DNA of 64,000 bases from Campylobacter sp. VBCF_01 NA2. Lineage in GTDB: Bacteria; Campylobacterota; Campylobacteria; Campylobacterales; Campylobacteraceae. Positions 6,969 to 16,490 of this stretch are shown piece after piece (the first letter of the stretch is position 1; each line of letters begins with the position of its first letter). The DNA lies in assembly GCF_027797205.1 (NCBI RefSeq), contig NZ_CP115607.1, forward strand, positions 620,001-684,000, in the 5' to 3' direction. The notes beneath the pieces were generated by a model. That model was not told the DNA's origin. It saw nothing but the letters and a program-made list of their open reading frames with translations, and ran no database searches. The translations under genes and the position numbers were made by a program.

Positions 6969-9349
6969 AGTTTTATCCTTCTTAAAAGCATTGAATTTGC
7001 GACCACGATTAGCGAGCTTAGGCTCATCGAGAGTGCCGCAAACAGCGGAATTGCGTATCCCAAAAACGCAAGTGGAATCGTGATTAGGTTGTAAAGTAGC
7101 GAAATAGCGATATTTTGGCGGATTTTAGTGTCTGTTTTGCGCGCGATACGCATGGCGCGCACTAGGCTCGTCATATCGTCTTTGATAAGCACTACATCGC
7201 TTTTTTGCACGCTAAGATTCGCGCCACTTCCTAGGCAAATCCCAGCATGAGCGAGGCTAAGCGCGGCCGCGTCGTTTATCCCATCGCCTACCATTACCAC
7301 TTTTTTGCCCATTTTAGCGAGGTTTTGAATATAGCTAGCCTTTTCATCTGGCAAAATTTGCGCGCCAAATTTCGCTATTTCTAGCTCGCGCGCTATCGCA
7401 CTAACGGCGTTTTGGTGATCGCCACTGATGATATGAAGCTCGTAACCTAAATTTTGTAGCGTTTTTATGGCCTCTTTGCTATCATCTTTAAGTGGCGCAA
7501 GAAGCCAAAATTTGGCTAAAATTTGCCCATTTTGCATGAAAAAATACTCGCTTAAATCCCCGCTAGCAACATTTGCGCCAAGCTCGCACATAAATTTCGC
7601 ACTTCCGCCATAAATTTCATTTTCGCCAAATTTCGCGCTAAGGCCTTTGGCTGGGTGGTTTGTGATATTTTCTAAATTCGCAGGCGCAAATTTTGCAAAT
7701 TCGCCCGAATTTAAAAATTCAAGCACGGCCTCGGAAATAGGGTGATTTGAGCTTTGCAAAAGCCCTTTTAGCGCGCCGATATCGCAGCGGGGCGAAATTT
7801 CGCTTTTTTTGACGATTAGCGCAGAGCTTGTGAGTGTGCCTGTTTTGTCAAAGACGATAGTATCGGCTTCGGAGAGGATTTCTAGCATTTTGGCCTCTTT
7901 GAAGATTATGCCATGCCTTAGCGCCACAGAGATCGCGCACAGCGTCGCAATCGGCGTGGCAAGGGCTAGTGCGCAAGGGCAGGCGATGATGATGACGCTA
8001 ACGCTGATTAGTAGCGCGCTTGCAAAGCCTGCTTTGGCATACCAAAACACAAACGCCACAAACGCCACGGCTATGACAAAAATCGAAAAATAGCCTGAAA
8101 TTTTATTAGCCAAAATTTCAAATTTTGGTTTTTTTAGATTTGCGTTTTCTAAAAGCTCGACGATTTTGCTAAGCAATGAGCCCTTAAAATCAGCATTTGC
8201 GCGGTATTTTAGCGAGCCAGATAGGCAGAGTGAGCCTGATTTGATTTCATTGTTTTTGCCTAGCGACACCGGGATACTCTCGCCCGAAATGCCCGAATAA
8301 TCGAAACTTCCCTCGCCGCTACTTACCACGCCGTCGATTAGGACGCGATCGCCTTGGTTTATGAGAATTTCATCGCCGATTTGCACCTCGTTTGGGGATT
8401 TGTTTGCATAGCTTCCGTCAAAACCAAGTGTGCAAACCTCGCCAAGAAGCATGTTTGAAAGCGAGCTTAAATTTTCGCCAGCCCTTTTTTGGCTTAAAAT
8501 TTGCAGATATTTTCCAGCAAACACAAAGGTGATTATCATCGCTACGGATTCGAAATATACCTCGCCATTGCGCGAAAACATAACATAAAGCGAATAAATA
8601 TAAATTACCAAAGCCCCAAGACCAACGAGCAAGTCCATATTTGGGGTGCGAGTTTTGAGCGCATAAAATGCACTCTTAAAAAATACTGCCCCGGTATAAA
8701 AAAGCACAGGCGTAGCTAGGATAAACTCAGCAAAGTGCAAAATATCCTTCGTTCCCTGCTCGATCCCCGTGAAATACCCGCCATACAGCGCGATTGAGAT
8801 CCACATTATATTCATAACGCAAAAAATCCCAACCAAAAGCCTAGCGTAAAATTCCCTGCGTTTTGCCGTGTCTTTGGCGTTTTGGGTGTTTGTGTCATAA
8901 GGATAGGCGTCATATCCGATAGAACGGATTAAATTTAAAATTTCGGCCAAGGATATTTGCTCTTCGTCCCATACAATGCGAGCTTTGTGCGAGGCTGCGT
9001 TTAGGCTTACTTCGATTATGCCAGTGGTGTTATTTAGGATTTTTTCGTTTAGCCAGACACACGCCGAGCAGTGAATTCCGTCGATTAAAAGCGAAATTTG
9101 GTTAAATCCGTCTTTATCTTTGGTGACATAGTTTTTGTAAATACTGCTAGCTGGGCCCTGAATTTGGGCATTTTGTTTGGCTGGGCGCAGGGTATTTTTG
9201 CCAAGGCGCTCGTAAAATTCGCCCAAATTTTGCCCCTGCAAAAGATAATAGACATTTTTGCACCCATTACAGCAAAACTTATGCCCCGCCTCATCGCTAA
9301 AAAGCTCCGCGCTCTCAAACGAGCCGTGGCAGTGATCGCATTTTTCCAT
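6965..9349 (-). CDS. ccoI: CcoI/FixI-type copper-transporting P1B ATPase
   Basis: Encodes 794 residues. The N-terminal FixI-type metal-binding region has Cys at 4 and 7 and CCNGC at 26-30, followed by a heavy-metal-associated domain with GIHCSAC (Cys 94 and 97). The P-type ATPase core then follows in order: a SGES actuator motif, the membrane CPC metal site (IIIACPCALALATPI), the phosphorylated Asp in FDKTGTLT, and the hinge GDGINDAAAL. It exports copper across the inner membrane for cbb3 oxidase assembly; the four-nucleotide coupling to ccoS supports ccoI over a general copA. A second ATPase cannot be excluded elsewhere in the genome. The ATG start has a weak ribosome site but sits at the cysteine motif. 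Confidence 0.93.
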   Translation of the reverse strand: MEKCDHCHGSFESAELFSDEAGHKFCCNGCKNVYYLLQGQNLGEFYERLGKNTLRPAKQNAQIQGPASSIYKNYVTKDKDGFNQISLLIDGIHCSACVWLNEKILNNTTGIIEVSLNAASHKARIVWDEEQISLAEILNLIRSIGYDAYPYDTNTQNAKDTAKRREFYARLLVGIFCVMNIMWISIALYGGYFTGIEQGTKDILHFAEFILATPVLFYTGAVFFKSAFYALKTRTPNMDLLVGLGALVIYIYSLYVMFSRNGEVYFESVAMIITFVFAGKYLQILSQKRAGENLSSLSNMLLGEVCTLGFDGSYANKSPNEVQIGDEILINQGDRVLIDGVVSSGEGSFDYSGISGESIPVSLGKNNEIKSGSLCLSGSLKYRANADFKGSLLSKIVELLENANLKKPKFEILANKISGYFSIFVIAVAFVAFVFWYAKAGFASALLISVSVIIIACPCALALATPIATLCAISVALRHGIIFKEAKMLEILSEADTIVFDKTGTLTSSALIVKKSEISPRCDIGALKGLLQSSNHPISEAVLEFLNSGEFAKFAPANLENITNHPAKGLSAKFGENEIYGGSAKFMCELGANVASGDLSEYFFMQNGQILAKFWLLAPLKDDSKEAIKTLQNLGYELHIISGDHQNAVSAIARELEIAKFGAQILPDEKASYIQNLAKMGKKVVMVGDGINDAAALSLAHAGICLGSGANLSVQKSDVVLIKDDMTSLVRAMRIARKTDTKIRQNIAISLLYNLITIPLAFLGYAIPLFAALSMSLSSLIVVANSMLLRRIKL

Positions 9350-9392
9350 TGAATTTGTCCGTCCAAGAATTTCGCGCGATTATAGCATTTTT

Positions 9393-10742
9393 TTACATCC
9401 AATCAAGGATTTGCGAAATTTCCGTGGCGTGAAAAATTTTAAGTCCTAGCGAATTTTGCGGTTTCATCGGCGAGATTATGTTTTTAAATTTTTGCAAACT
9501 AGCCTCTTTTATGCGCGCATCGAGGTTGAAAATTTCACGAATTTCGCCATTTAGGCTAACTTCGCCAATAAATGCGCTCTCTTTGCTAAGCGGGCGGTTT
9601 TTAAAGCTACTTACGATTGCAGCGACCACAGCTAAATCGCAGGCAGTTTCGGTGATTTTTACCCCGCCGATGACATTTACGAAGACATCGTATCCTCCAA
9701 GTCCAATTTCAAGCTTCCTATCCAAAAGCGCTAAAAGCATATCGAGGCGGTTTTTATCATATCCTGTGGCAGAGCGTTTGGGATACGAGCTTTCGCAAAC
9801 TAGGGCTTGGATTTCGACTACTAGGGCGCGCGAGCCCTCCATAGTCACGGTGATTGCAGAACCTGAGGCAGGTTTGGTGCGAGTGAAAAATTTACTTGCG
9901 ACATCTTTTGCGCTAATTAGCCCTTTTTCGCTCATTTCAAAAATTCCAACCTCGCTAGTAGAACCAAAACGATTTTTAAAACCACGCAAAATTCGAAGTT
10001 CCTTGCTAGCATCTCCTTCGAAATACAGCACCACATCGACCATGTGTTCTAAAATCCTAGGCCCTGCGATTGAGCCTTCTTTGGTGATATGCCCGATGAT
10101 AAAAATGCTAATCCCGCGCTCTTTGGCTAATCGCATTAACTCAAATGTGATCTCGCGCACCTGCGTGACTGAGCCCGGGGCTGATGAAATTTTGTCGCTA
10201 TAAAGGGTCTGGATACTATCAATGATTACGCTTTTGTAATTTTTGCTTGAAATTTCATCTAAAATCGTGTTTAAATTTATCTCAGTTAGCAAGAATAAAT
10301 TTTTGTTGATTGCGCCTAGTCGGTCGGCTCGCATTTTGATTTGGCTGGCACTTTCTTCGCCGCTGACATAGAGTGCGGGCGAATTTGGGCTGGCTAAATT
10401 TGCAGCGATTTTGAGCAAAAGCGTGGATTTGCCAATCCCTGGACTTCCGCCAATTAGCACGAGTGAGCCCTCTACAAGCCCACCACCTAAAACCAAATTT
10501 AACTCAGCGTCTTTGGTATCTATGCGCACGACATCTTCGATTTGGATTTCATCGATTGCTTTTGCGCCACTCGCGCCTTTTTTTTGCTCTAATTTTTCTA
10601 TCTCTTTTAGGGTTTTAATCTGCTCGGCTTTAAGCTCCACGAAACTATCCCATGCGCCACAATCAGGGCATTTGCCAAGCCATCTGGATTGTTGATTTCC
10701 GCAGTGTTGGCACTCGAAAAGTGTTGATTTTGATTTTGCCAT
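9393..10742 (-). CDS. radA: DNA repair protein RadA
   Basis: Encodes 449 residues, the usual length. It has an N-terminal C4 zinc finger (CQHC at 11-14 and CPDC at 25-28), a RecA-like core with Walker A GGSPGIGKST (about 97-106), the RadA-specific KNRFGS motif in the middle, and a C-terminal Lon-protease-like domain (GGYDVFVNVIGGVKITE). RadA is a DnaB-like helicase that drives branch migration during homologous recombination. It lies 43 nt upstream of ccoI on the same strand, so read-through is possible. Confidence 0.96.
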   Translation of the reverse strand: MAKSKSTLFECQHCGNQQSRWLGKCPDCGAWDSFVELKAEQIKTLKEIEKLEQKKGASGAKAIDEIQIEDVVRIDTKDAELNLVLGGGLVEGSLVLIGGSPGIGKSTLLLKIAANLASPNSPALYVSGEESASQIKMRADRLGAINKNLFLLTEINLNTILDEISSKNYKSVIIDSIQTLYSDKISSAPGSVTQVREITFELMRLAKERGISIFIIGHITKEGSIAGPRILEHMVDVVLYFEGDASKELRILRGFKNRFGSTSEVGIFEMSEKGLISAKDVASKFFTRTKPASGSAITVTMEGSRALVVEIQALVCESSYPKRSATGYDKNRLDMLLALLDRKLEIGLGGYDVFVNVIGGVKITETACDLAVVAAIVSSFKNRPLSKESAFIGEVSLNGEIREIFNLDARIKEASLQKFKNIISPMKPQNSLGLKIFHATEISQILDWM

Positions 10743-10887
10743 TTTGTTTTACCTTGATAAATTTATTAAATTTCGCGCGATTATAGCAAAAATTTTTGCC
10801 TTAAATTTTTAGTAAAAATAAAATTTAAATGAAATTTAAATTAAATAATGAGAAAATGAACGATTAAATTTTTGATAAGGAGATTTC

Positions 10888-12204
10888 ATGGACAGAAAGC
10901 TTACCAAAAAAGAGTTTTTTACCATTGCTTTAATGCTTTTTGCTATGTATTTTGGTGCTGGAAACTTCATTTTTCCGCCGATTGTGGGCAAAAACGCAGG
11001 CGATAACTTTTTCGTGGGAATTATGTTTTTTTGCTGTGCCGCGATTTTAATCCCAGTCCTTGGCGTCGCAGCCGTGGCTAAATCAAAGGGCTTGGCAAAT
11101 TTAGTCGAACGCGTAGATCCTGTGTTTGCGCTGATTTTTACCGTGGCATTGTATCTGACAATCGGACCGCTTTTTGCGATACCGCGTGCTGCAAATATGC
11201 CATTTGATATCGTCGTGCGCGAAAATGTCGCCGAAACATCGGTGCAGATGTGGCTTTTAATCTATTCGGCTGCGTATTTTGCGCTAAATTTTGTTTTATG
11301 CTTAAATCCATCAAAACTCGTCGATTTGCTCGGACGCTACCTTACGCCTGTGCTTTTGATTTTGATTTTGGGGCTTTTCGTATCGTCGTTTTTCACCCCT
11401 ATGGGCGAATTTGTCGCTCCAAACGAAGCGTATAGAGATCACGCAGTCGCAAGTGGTTTCGTCGATGGATACCAGACTATGGACGCTTTGGCTTCACTAG
11501 CCTTTGGTATCATTATCGCAAATGCGATGAGAGCGCGCGGTGTTAGTGATGAGGGGCATATCGTCGTATCTATGATAAAAGCGGGTATGTTTGCGGGCGC
11601 GCTTTTAGCTGTGATTTATCTGATGATTTCATATCTTGGTGCGAGTGCGGCTAGCCTTTTCCCTGATGTAACAAACGGCGCACAATACCTTAGCAAAATC
11701 AGCCACTATCTTTTTGGCAGTGTCGGCACAGCCTTGCTAGGGCTTGCATTTTTCCTAGCCTGCCTTACTACGACTTTGGGTTTGATTAGCTCATGTAGTC
11801 AGTATTTTGAAAACCTAGTAAAAGGTAAAATTCCATATAAAATTTGGGTTGTGATACTTTGCCTTGTATCATTTGGTGTGGCAAATTTCGGACTTACAAC
11901 GATTATTAGTGCGAGTATCCCTGTGCTAATCGCGATTTATCCAGCTGCGATTATGCTTATAATTTTATCGCTAATCGATCCGCTAATCGATACAAGCAAG
12001 TTAGTTTATAGGGCTTGCGTGTATGCGAGCTTCGCTGTGGGTATAGTAAATGGACTAGATGTCTTAAAAATCAAAATTCCAGGTATTACTAACTGGGTTA
12101 GTAGCTTTCCATTTTATGATGCTATGCTTGGCTGGATTGTGCCTAGCGTAGTGGCTTTTGTGATTAGTTTTTTGATACATATCCTTACGAAAAAATCATT
12201 TTAA
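10888..12204 (+). CDS. brnQ: Branched-chain amino acid:cation symporter BrnQ (LIVCS family)
   Basis: Encodes 438 residues with about twelve membrane segments. FGAGNFIFPPIVGKNAG (about 21-37) is the signature of the LIVCS family, which imports leucine, isoleucine and valine with sodium or protons. The ATG is preceded by AAGGAGATTTC, a strong ribosome site. It is followed by an intrinsic terminator and then by the acetohydroxyacid synthase genes, so uptake and synthesis of branched-chain amino acids sit side by side in separate transcripts. Confidence 0.93.
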   Translation: MDRKLTKKEFFTIALMLFAMYFGAGNFIFPPIVGKNAGDNFFVGIMFFCCAAILIPVLGVAAVAKSKGLANLVERVDPVFALIFTVALYLTIGPLFAIPRAANMPFDIVVRENVAETSVQMWLLIYSAAYFALNFVLCLNPSKLVDLLGRYLTPVLLILILGLFVSSFFTPMGEFVAPNEAYRDHAVASGFVDGYQTMDALASLAFGIIIANAMRARGVSDEGHIVVSMIKAGMFAGALLAVIYLMISYLGASAASLFPDVTNGAQYLSKISHYLFGSVGTALLGLAFFLACLTTTLGLISSCSQYFENLVKGKIPYKIWVVILCLVSFGVANFGLTTIISASIPVLIAIYPAAIMLIILSLIDPLIDTSKLVYRACVYASFAVGIVNGLDVLKIKIPGITNWVSSFPFYDAMLGWIVPSVVAFVISFLIHILTKKSF

Positions 12205-12212
12205 CCAAATTT

Positions 12213-12240
12213 AGGCTTGCGCGCGTTCGCAAGCCTTTTT
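12213..12240 (+). terminator. Intrinsic terminator after brnQ
   Basis: Stem AGGCTTGCG / CGCAAGCCT (12213-12221 and 12228-12236) with a six-base loop, followed by TTTTT. Confidence 0.85.
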
Positions 12241-12252
12241 AAATTTTGGCTT

Positions 12253-12299
12253 AAATTTAATCAAATTCTTACAAAAATATAAAATTTAATCAAATTCTT
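12253..12299 (+). promoter_or_regulatory. 18-bp exact direct repeat upstream of ilvB
   Basis: AAATTTAATCAAATTCTT occurs at 12253-12270 and again at 12282-12299, a 29-bp period close to three helical turns. A partial third copy lies near 12306-12324. The repeats sit 70-115 nt before the ilvB start, where an activator or repressor could bind. AAATTT words are common here, so this may be chance composition. Confidence 0.35.
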
Positions 12300-12367
12300 T
12301 AAAAAATTCTTAGAATTTAATCTAAAAAATAATAAAATATCCAGTCATTTCATAATTAGGATTGAAC

Positions 12368-14056
12368 ATGGAGAAATTAAACGGTTCGCAGATGATTATC
12401 GAGGCGCTTCATCAAGAGGGCGTTGAGGTAGTATTTGGATATCCTGGTGGCGCTGCGCTAAACATATATGATGAAACATACAAACAAACATATTTCAAGC
12501 ATATCCTGGTGCGCCACGAACAAGCTGCGACTATGGCAGCTGACGGATATGCACGCGCTAGCGGCAAAGTAGGCGTAGCTATCGTAACAAGCGGTCCTGG
12601 TTTTACAAATGCAATCACAGGCCTTGCCACTGCGTATGCAGATTCTATCCCAATCGTGCTAATTAGCGGACAGGTTGCTGGTTCGCTTATCGGAACTGAC
12701 GCATTTCAAGAGATTGATGCGGTTGGAATTTCAAGACCATGTGTCAAACACAATTTCCTAGTAAAAACCGTCGAAGAGCTTCCAATGGTGCTAAAACAAG
12801 CGTTTTATATCGCGCGCTCTGGCAGACCGGGTCCTGTGCATATCGATGTGCCAAAGGATGTCACGGCTAAGCTTGGCGAATTTGTCTATCCAAATGAGAT
12901 AAAAATGCAAACATATCGCCCGACTTACAAAGGCAACGCAAAACAGATAAAAAAAGTAGCAGAGCTAATAATGGCGGCCAAACGCCCGATAATTTATATT
13001 GGCGGTGGCGTGATTTTAAGCGAGGCTAGCGAGGAAGTAAGACAGCTAGCACATATCACGCAAATCCCAGTAGTAGAGACTCTAATGGCACTTGGTGCGA
13101 TGAGAAGCGACGATGAGTTAAATTTGGGCTTAGTGGGAATGCACGGAAGCTACGCAGCCAATATGGCGCTTAGCGAAACAGACCTTATAATCTGCCTTGG
13201 AGCGAGATTTGATGATAGGGTAACTGGAAAACTCGAAGAATTCGCTAAAAACGCAAAAATAATCCATGTCGATATCGACCCAAGCTCGATTTCAAAAATC
13301 GTAAATGCGCATTTCCCAATCGTAGGCGATGTAAAATCAGTCCTAGCAGAGCTAAATCCTAGATTAAAGGACGAAGCAGAGCCTGCAAACTACGCCAAAT
13401 GGCGCGAACAAATCAAAATTTATAAAGAAATTCACCCGCTAAAATACACAGATAGCGATGAGGTTTTAAAACCACAATGGGTAGTGCAAAAAACTGGCGA
13501 GATCGCAAGCGATGACGCTATCATCGTCACAGATGTCGGTCAGCACCAAATGTGGGTAGCCCAGTTTTATCCATTTAACCGCCCTCGCACGCTTCTTACA
13601 AGCGGTGGGCTTGGCACTATGGGATATGGCTTGCCTGCTGCAATGGGAGCGAAAGCTTACGCTGGCGAGAAAAGGCAGGTGATAAATTTCACAGGCGATG
13701 GCTCAATTTTGATGAATATCCAAGAGCTAATGACGCTTAGTGAAAATAATCTTGGTGTCGTAAATATCATACTTAATAACAACTTTTTGGGTATGGTTAG
13801 ACAGTGGCAAAGTATGTTTTATGGTGCGAGATTTTCATCGACAGATCTTAGCAAACAGCCAGATTTTGTAAAACTCGTAGAGAGCTTTGGCGGGCTTGGA
13901 TTTAGCGTTAGCACAAAAGCTGAGTTTGAAAGTGCGCTAAAAACTGCGCTTGAAAGCAATAAGGTTTGCTTTATCGAGGTTAAGGTCGATCGCTTCGAAA
14001 ATGTTTTCCCAATGGTGCCAGCAGGTGGCGCGCTATATAATATGATATTTGAATAG
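12368..14056 (+). CDS. ilvB: Acetohydroxyacid synthase, large catalytic subunit
   Basis: Encodes 562 residues. It condenses two pyruvates (or pyruvate with 2-oxobutyrate) in the first common step of valine, leucine and isoleucine synthesis. The ThDP-enzyme layout is visible: N-terminal domain with FGYPGGAALNIYD and catalytic Glu in VRHEQAATMAADGYARA, a central FAD-binding domain, and the C-terminal ThDP site GDGSILMNIQE followed by NNNFLGMVRQWQ. The frame opens at a TTG (12362) only one base after the AGGA box, so the ATG at 12368, six bases after AGGA, is preferred. The small subunit follows after 9 nt. Confidence 0.96.
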   Translation: MEKLNGSQMIIEALHQEGVEVVFGYPGGAALNIYDETYKQTYFKHILVRHEQAATMAADGYARASGKVGVAIVTSGPGFTNAITGLATAYADSIPIVLISGQVAGSLIGTDAFQEIDAVGISRPCVKHNFLVKTVEELPMVLKQAFYIARSGRPGPVHIDVPKDVTAKLGEFVYPNEIKMQTYRPTYKGNAKQIKKVAELIMAAKRPIIYIGGGVILSEASEEVRQLAHITQIPVVETLMALGAMRSDDELNLGLVGMHGSYAANMALSETDLIICLGARFDDRVTGKLEEFAKNAKIIHVDIDPSSISKIVNAHFPIVGDVKSVLAELNPRLKDEAEPANYAKWREQIKIYKEIHPLKYTDSDEVLKPQWVVQKTGEIASDDAIIVTDVGQHQMWVAQFYPFNRPRTLLTSGGLGTMGYGLPAAMGAKAYAGEKRQVINFTGDGSILMNIQELMTLSENNLGVVNIILNNNFLGMVRQWQSMFYGARFSSTDLSKQPDFVKLVESFGGLGFSVSTKAEFESALKTALESNKVCFIEVKVDRFENVFPMVPAGGALYNMIFE

Positions 14057-14065
14057 GATTTGATT

Positions 14066-14536
14066 ATGAATAGTATAAAAAGAATTATTTCAGTCATAGT
14101 TTTGGACGAACACGGCGTGCTTTCTCGTATTTCTGGGCTTTTTGCAGGGCGCGGATATAATATCAACTCCCTAACCGTCGCACCTATCCCAAATACAAAT
14201 TTATCTAGGCTTACGATTGTAACCTTGGGCGATGAGCGCATTATCGAGCAGATTACGAAGCAACTTCACAAGCTAATCCCGATTTATAAAGTAATCGAGG
14301 AGGCAAATTTTGTCGAAAAAGAGATGGTTTTAATAAAAATCGCATTAAACGAAAATTTAGCCGGACTTGACGCTTTGCTAAAAGCGTATAACGGCTCTAT
14401 CGCAAACAGCGACGAAAACCATATCGTGCTTATGGCGTGCGATGACGCTGATAGAATCGAGAGTTTTTTAAAGACCGTGAAAAAATACAACCCAATCGAT
14501 ATCGTCAGAAGCGGTAGCGTCGCACTTGATATGTAG
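14066..14536 (+). CDS. ilvH: Acetohydroxyacid synthase, small regulatory subunit
   Basis: Encodes 156 residues. The N-terminal ACT domain ([19 protein letters not shown], then [14 protein letters not shown]) binds valine for feedback inhibition, and the C-terminal ferredoxin-like domain activates the large subunit. An upstream in-frame TTG (14060) is too close to the AGGA at 14055-14058, so the ATG at 14066 is chosen. It is co-transcribed with ilvB and followed 8 nt later by lpxD, the same order I recall in C. jejuni. Confidence 0.95.
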   Translation: MNSIKRIISVIVLDEHGVLSRISGLFAGRGYNINSLTVAPIPNTNLSRLTIVTLGDERIIEQITKQLHKLIPIYKVIEEANFVEKEMVLIKIALNENLAGLDALLKAYNGSIANSDENHIVLMACDDADRIESFLKTVKKYNPIDIVRSGSVALDM

Positions 14537-14544
14537 GAGAAGAT

Positions 14545-15498
14545 ATGAAACTTTCTGAAATTGTTAAAATTTTAAGAATGGATTTTGCTAGTTTGGGGAT
14601 CGAAGATGCCGAAATCACAGCGATAAATTCATTACAAAATGCAAACGGGAGCGAGCTTAGCTACTGCGATAGCGAAAAAAATGAAAAATTTATCGCAGAT
14701 AGCAAGGCGTGTGCTGTTTTGGTAAAAAAGGGCGTAGAGGTTCCAAAAAACATAATCAAAGTCGAGTGTGTCAATCCGCACCTAGCCTTTGCAATACTGA
14801 GCAAATATTTCGCAAAACCGCTTATCAGGGAGCCTCGCCCAAGCGCGATTGCTAAAAGTGCGCAAATCGCAAAGGGTGTTTATATTGGCTCAAATACCCA
14901 AATCGGCGAGAGAGTCGTAGTCTGCGCTGGTGCGTATATTGGCGATGATGTCGTTATCGGCGATGATTGTGTGATTCACCCAGGGGTCGTGATTTACAAT
15001 GACACGATTATCGGGGCTCGCTGCCATATCCTAGCAAACGCAGTTATCGGCTCGGACGGCTTTGGCTACGCGCACAGAAGCGACGGTACGCATGTTAAAA
15101 TTTATCACAATGGAAATGTCGTGCTCGAAGATGAGGTCGAAATCGGCGCAAATACCACGATAGATAGGGCGGTTTTTGGCTCTACGATAATTTCATCTTG
15201 CACCAAAATCGACAATCTAGTCCAAATCGGACACAACTGCGAGCTAGGTCAAAATTGTCTAATCGTCTCACAAGTGGGACTTGCAGGATCAACTATACTT
15301 GGTAGAAATGTCGTCCTCGGCGGTCAAGCAGGCAGTGGCGGACATGTCAGGGTAGGGGATTTTGTCCAAGTCGCAGCCAGAGGCGGGATTAGCAAAGACC
15401 TGCCAGCTGGTAAAAATTTCGCCGGCCACCCGATAATGGAGCTAAAAGAGTGGTTTAAACTCCAAGCCAAGATCGCGCGATTTTTCAAAGATAAATAA
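14545..15498 (+). CDS. lpxD: UDP-3-O-(3-hydroxyacyl)glucosamine N-acyltransferase LpxD
   Basis: Encodes 317 residues. LpxD adds the N-linked hydroxyacyl chain in lipid A synthesis. After the N-terminal uridine-binding domain (about 1-95), a left-handed beta-helix of hexapeptide repeats begins near [19 protein letters not shown]. The catalytic His lies in the IGHNCELG region of the helix, and a C-terminal helix ([14 protein letters not shown]) ends the trimer. The ATG follows TAGGAGAAGAT, a strong ribosome site. It shares an operon with ilvBH without any metabolic link. Confidence 0.95.
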   Translation: MKLSEIVKILRMDFASLGIEDAEITAINSLQNANGSELSYCDSEKNEKFIADSKACAVLVKKGVEVPKNIIKVECVNPHLAFAILSKYFAKPLIREPRPSAIAKSAQIAKGVYIGSNTQIGERVVVCAGAYIGDDVVIGDDCVIHPGVVIYNDTIIGARCHILANAVIGSDGFGYAHRSDGTHVKIYHNGNVVLEDEVEIGANTTIDRAVFGSTIISSCTKIDNLVQIGHNCELGQNCLIVSQVGLAGSTILGRNVVLGGQAGSGGHVRVGDFVQVAARGGISKDLPAGKNFAGHPIMELKEWFKLQAKIARFFKDK

Positions 15499-15508
15499 GG
15501 ATTAAAAA

Positions 15509-15664
15509 ATGACGCTAGAAGAGCTGAAAGACACTATTGATAGAATTATACTAGAAAGCCCCGAGCTTAGGGGTTGTGAAGTGGAAGTCGTGGGCGAGAA
15601 AAAACACGAAATTTTCGCAATCTATGTCGATGAAAACGCCAGAAAAATAGTCGTAGAAATCTAA
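15509..15664 (+). CDS. Small acidic protein, 51 residues, unknown function
   Basis: Reads MTLEELKDTIDRIILESPEL onward to IYVDENARKIVVEI. ATG follows TAAGGATTAAAAA, and the frame begins 10 nt after the lpxD stop and ends exactly in a strong terminator, so it looks like the last gene of the ilvB-ilvH-lpxD transcript. It is rich in Glu, Asp and Lys, with a predicted helix then a beta hairpin and no membrane segment. No family recognised. Confidence 0.65.
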   Translation: MTLEELKDTIDRIILESPELRGCEVEVVGEKKHEIFAIYVDENARKIVVEI

Positions 15665-15690
15665 ATTTAGCCCAAAAATGGGCTAAATTT
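15663..15690. terminator. Bidirectional terminator between convergent transcripts
   Basis: Arms AAATTTAGCCC (15663-15673) and GGGCTAAATTT (15680-15690) with loop AAAAAT. It overlaps the stop of the 51-residue gene and the stop of the leftward DUF2400 gene. Confidence 0.8.
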
Positions 15691-16490
15691 CACTTCAAAT
15701 TTTTTATTAATTCCTCAATTTCTCTGCTTTGTCCTAGTCTATACAGCGCAAAATCATATTTTATCGGATCGTGCGGGTCGAACTCACGCAGTTTCGCGCT
15801 AAGAGCGCTAACAGCGCGAAAATCATAAACCTTCCTATCAATCAAACCTAAGGCTAGTGAGACCTTGTGCGTGTGAGTATCTAGCGGTATGAGTAGTTTG
15901 GACGAACTTATGCGCGAAAACAGCCCTAAATCTATATCGCTTTTGCGCACCATCCAGCGCAAAAACAGATTGTAGCGTTTGTATGGCGAGGTAGGTTTAG
16001 TGGTGAAATTTTTGCCGAAGAAAAACTCATATCCAGCCGAGCGATACTCTGAAAGCTCGTAAATTTGGGCTATGAGCGCATTTATGCCGTTTATGATTTC
16101 GCCATTTTTCATACCATTTAAAATGATTTTTTCTATATCGCACTCGCAAAGCCTGCGAAGCGCGAGAAAAATCTCCGCCACATCGCGCTCGCTTTGAAAG
16201 CGGTATTTTTTGCCTTGTAAAGCTGATTTTATCGTCTTTTCATCGCTTTCAAGCAAATCAAAATTTAGCGAATTTAAAAATTTGATTATCTGCCCTGCGT
16301 TTCCATAGGCAAAAAGTGCGCAAATTAGCGCGATTACGGGCGCGTGCGGGGTGTGGGCGAGAGGTTTTAGCACTTGCAAGGGATCTGGGGCACTAAAAAG
16401 ATTTTCATCAGTATTACTACGCGCCGAATAATACTCCAAAAGTGCCTTCATTTCGGCACCGCTAAGGTTTTTTGAAATTTTATTTTGCAT
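15690..16490 (-). CDS. TIGR02757 / DUF2400 family protein
   Basis: Encodes 266 residues. The pattern ALICALFAYGNAGQIIKFL, then YKRYNLFLRWMVRKSDIDLGLF and LIPLDTHTHKVSLALGL, is that of TIGR02757 (DUF2400), a conserved family distantly like helix-hairpin-helix DNA glycosylases whose role I do not know. The frame is open to 16514, but the ATG at 16490 starts the conserved part and overlaps the end of rsmD by 11 nt, as expected for coupled genes. It is the last gene of a leftward operon. Confidence 0.8.
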   Translation of the reverse strand: MQNKISKNLSGAEMKALLEYYSARSNTDENLFSAPDPLQVLKPLAHTPHAPVIALICALFAYGNAGQIIKFLNSLNFDLLESDEKTIKSALQGKKYRFQSERDVAEIFLALRRLCECDIEKIILNGMKNGEIINGINALIAQIYELSEYRSAGYEFFFGKNFTTKPTSPYKRYNLFLRWMVRKSDIDLGLFSRISSSKLLIPLDTHTHKVSLALGLIDRKVYDFRAVSALSAKLREFDPHDPIKYDFALYRLGQSREIEELIKNLK

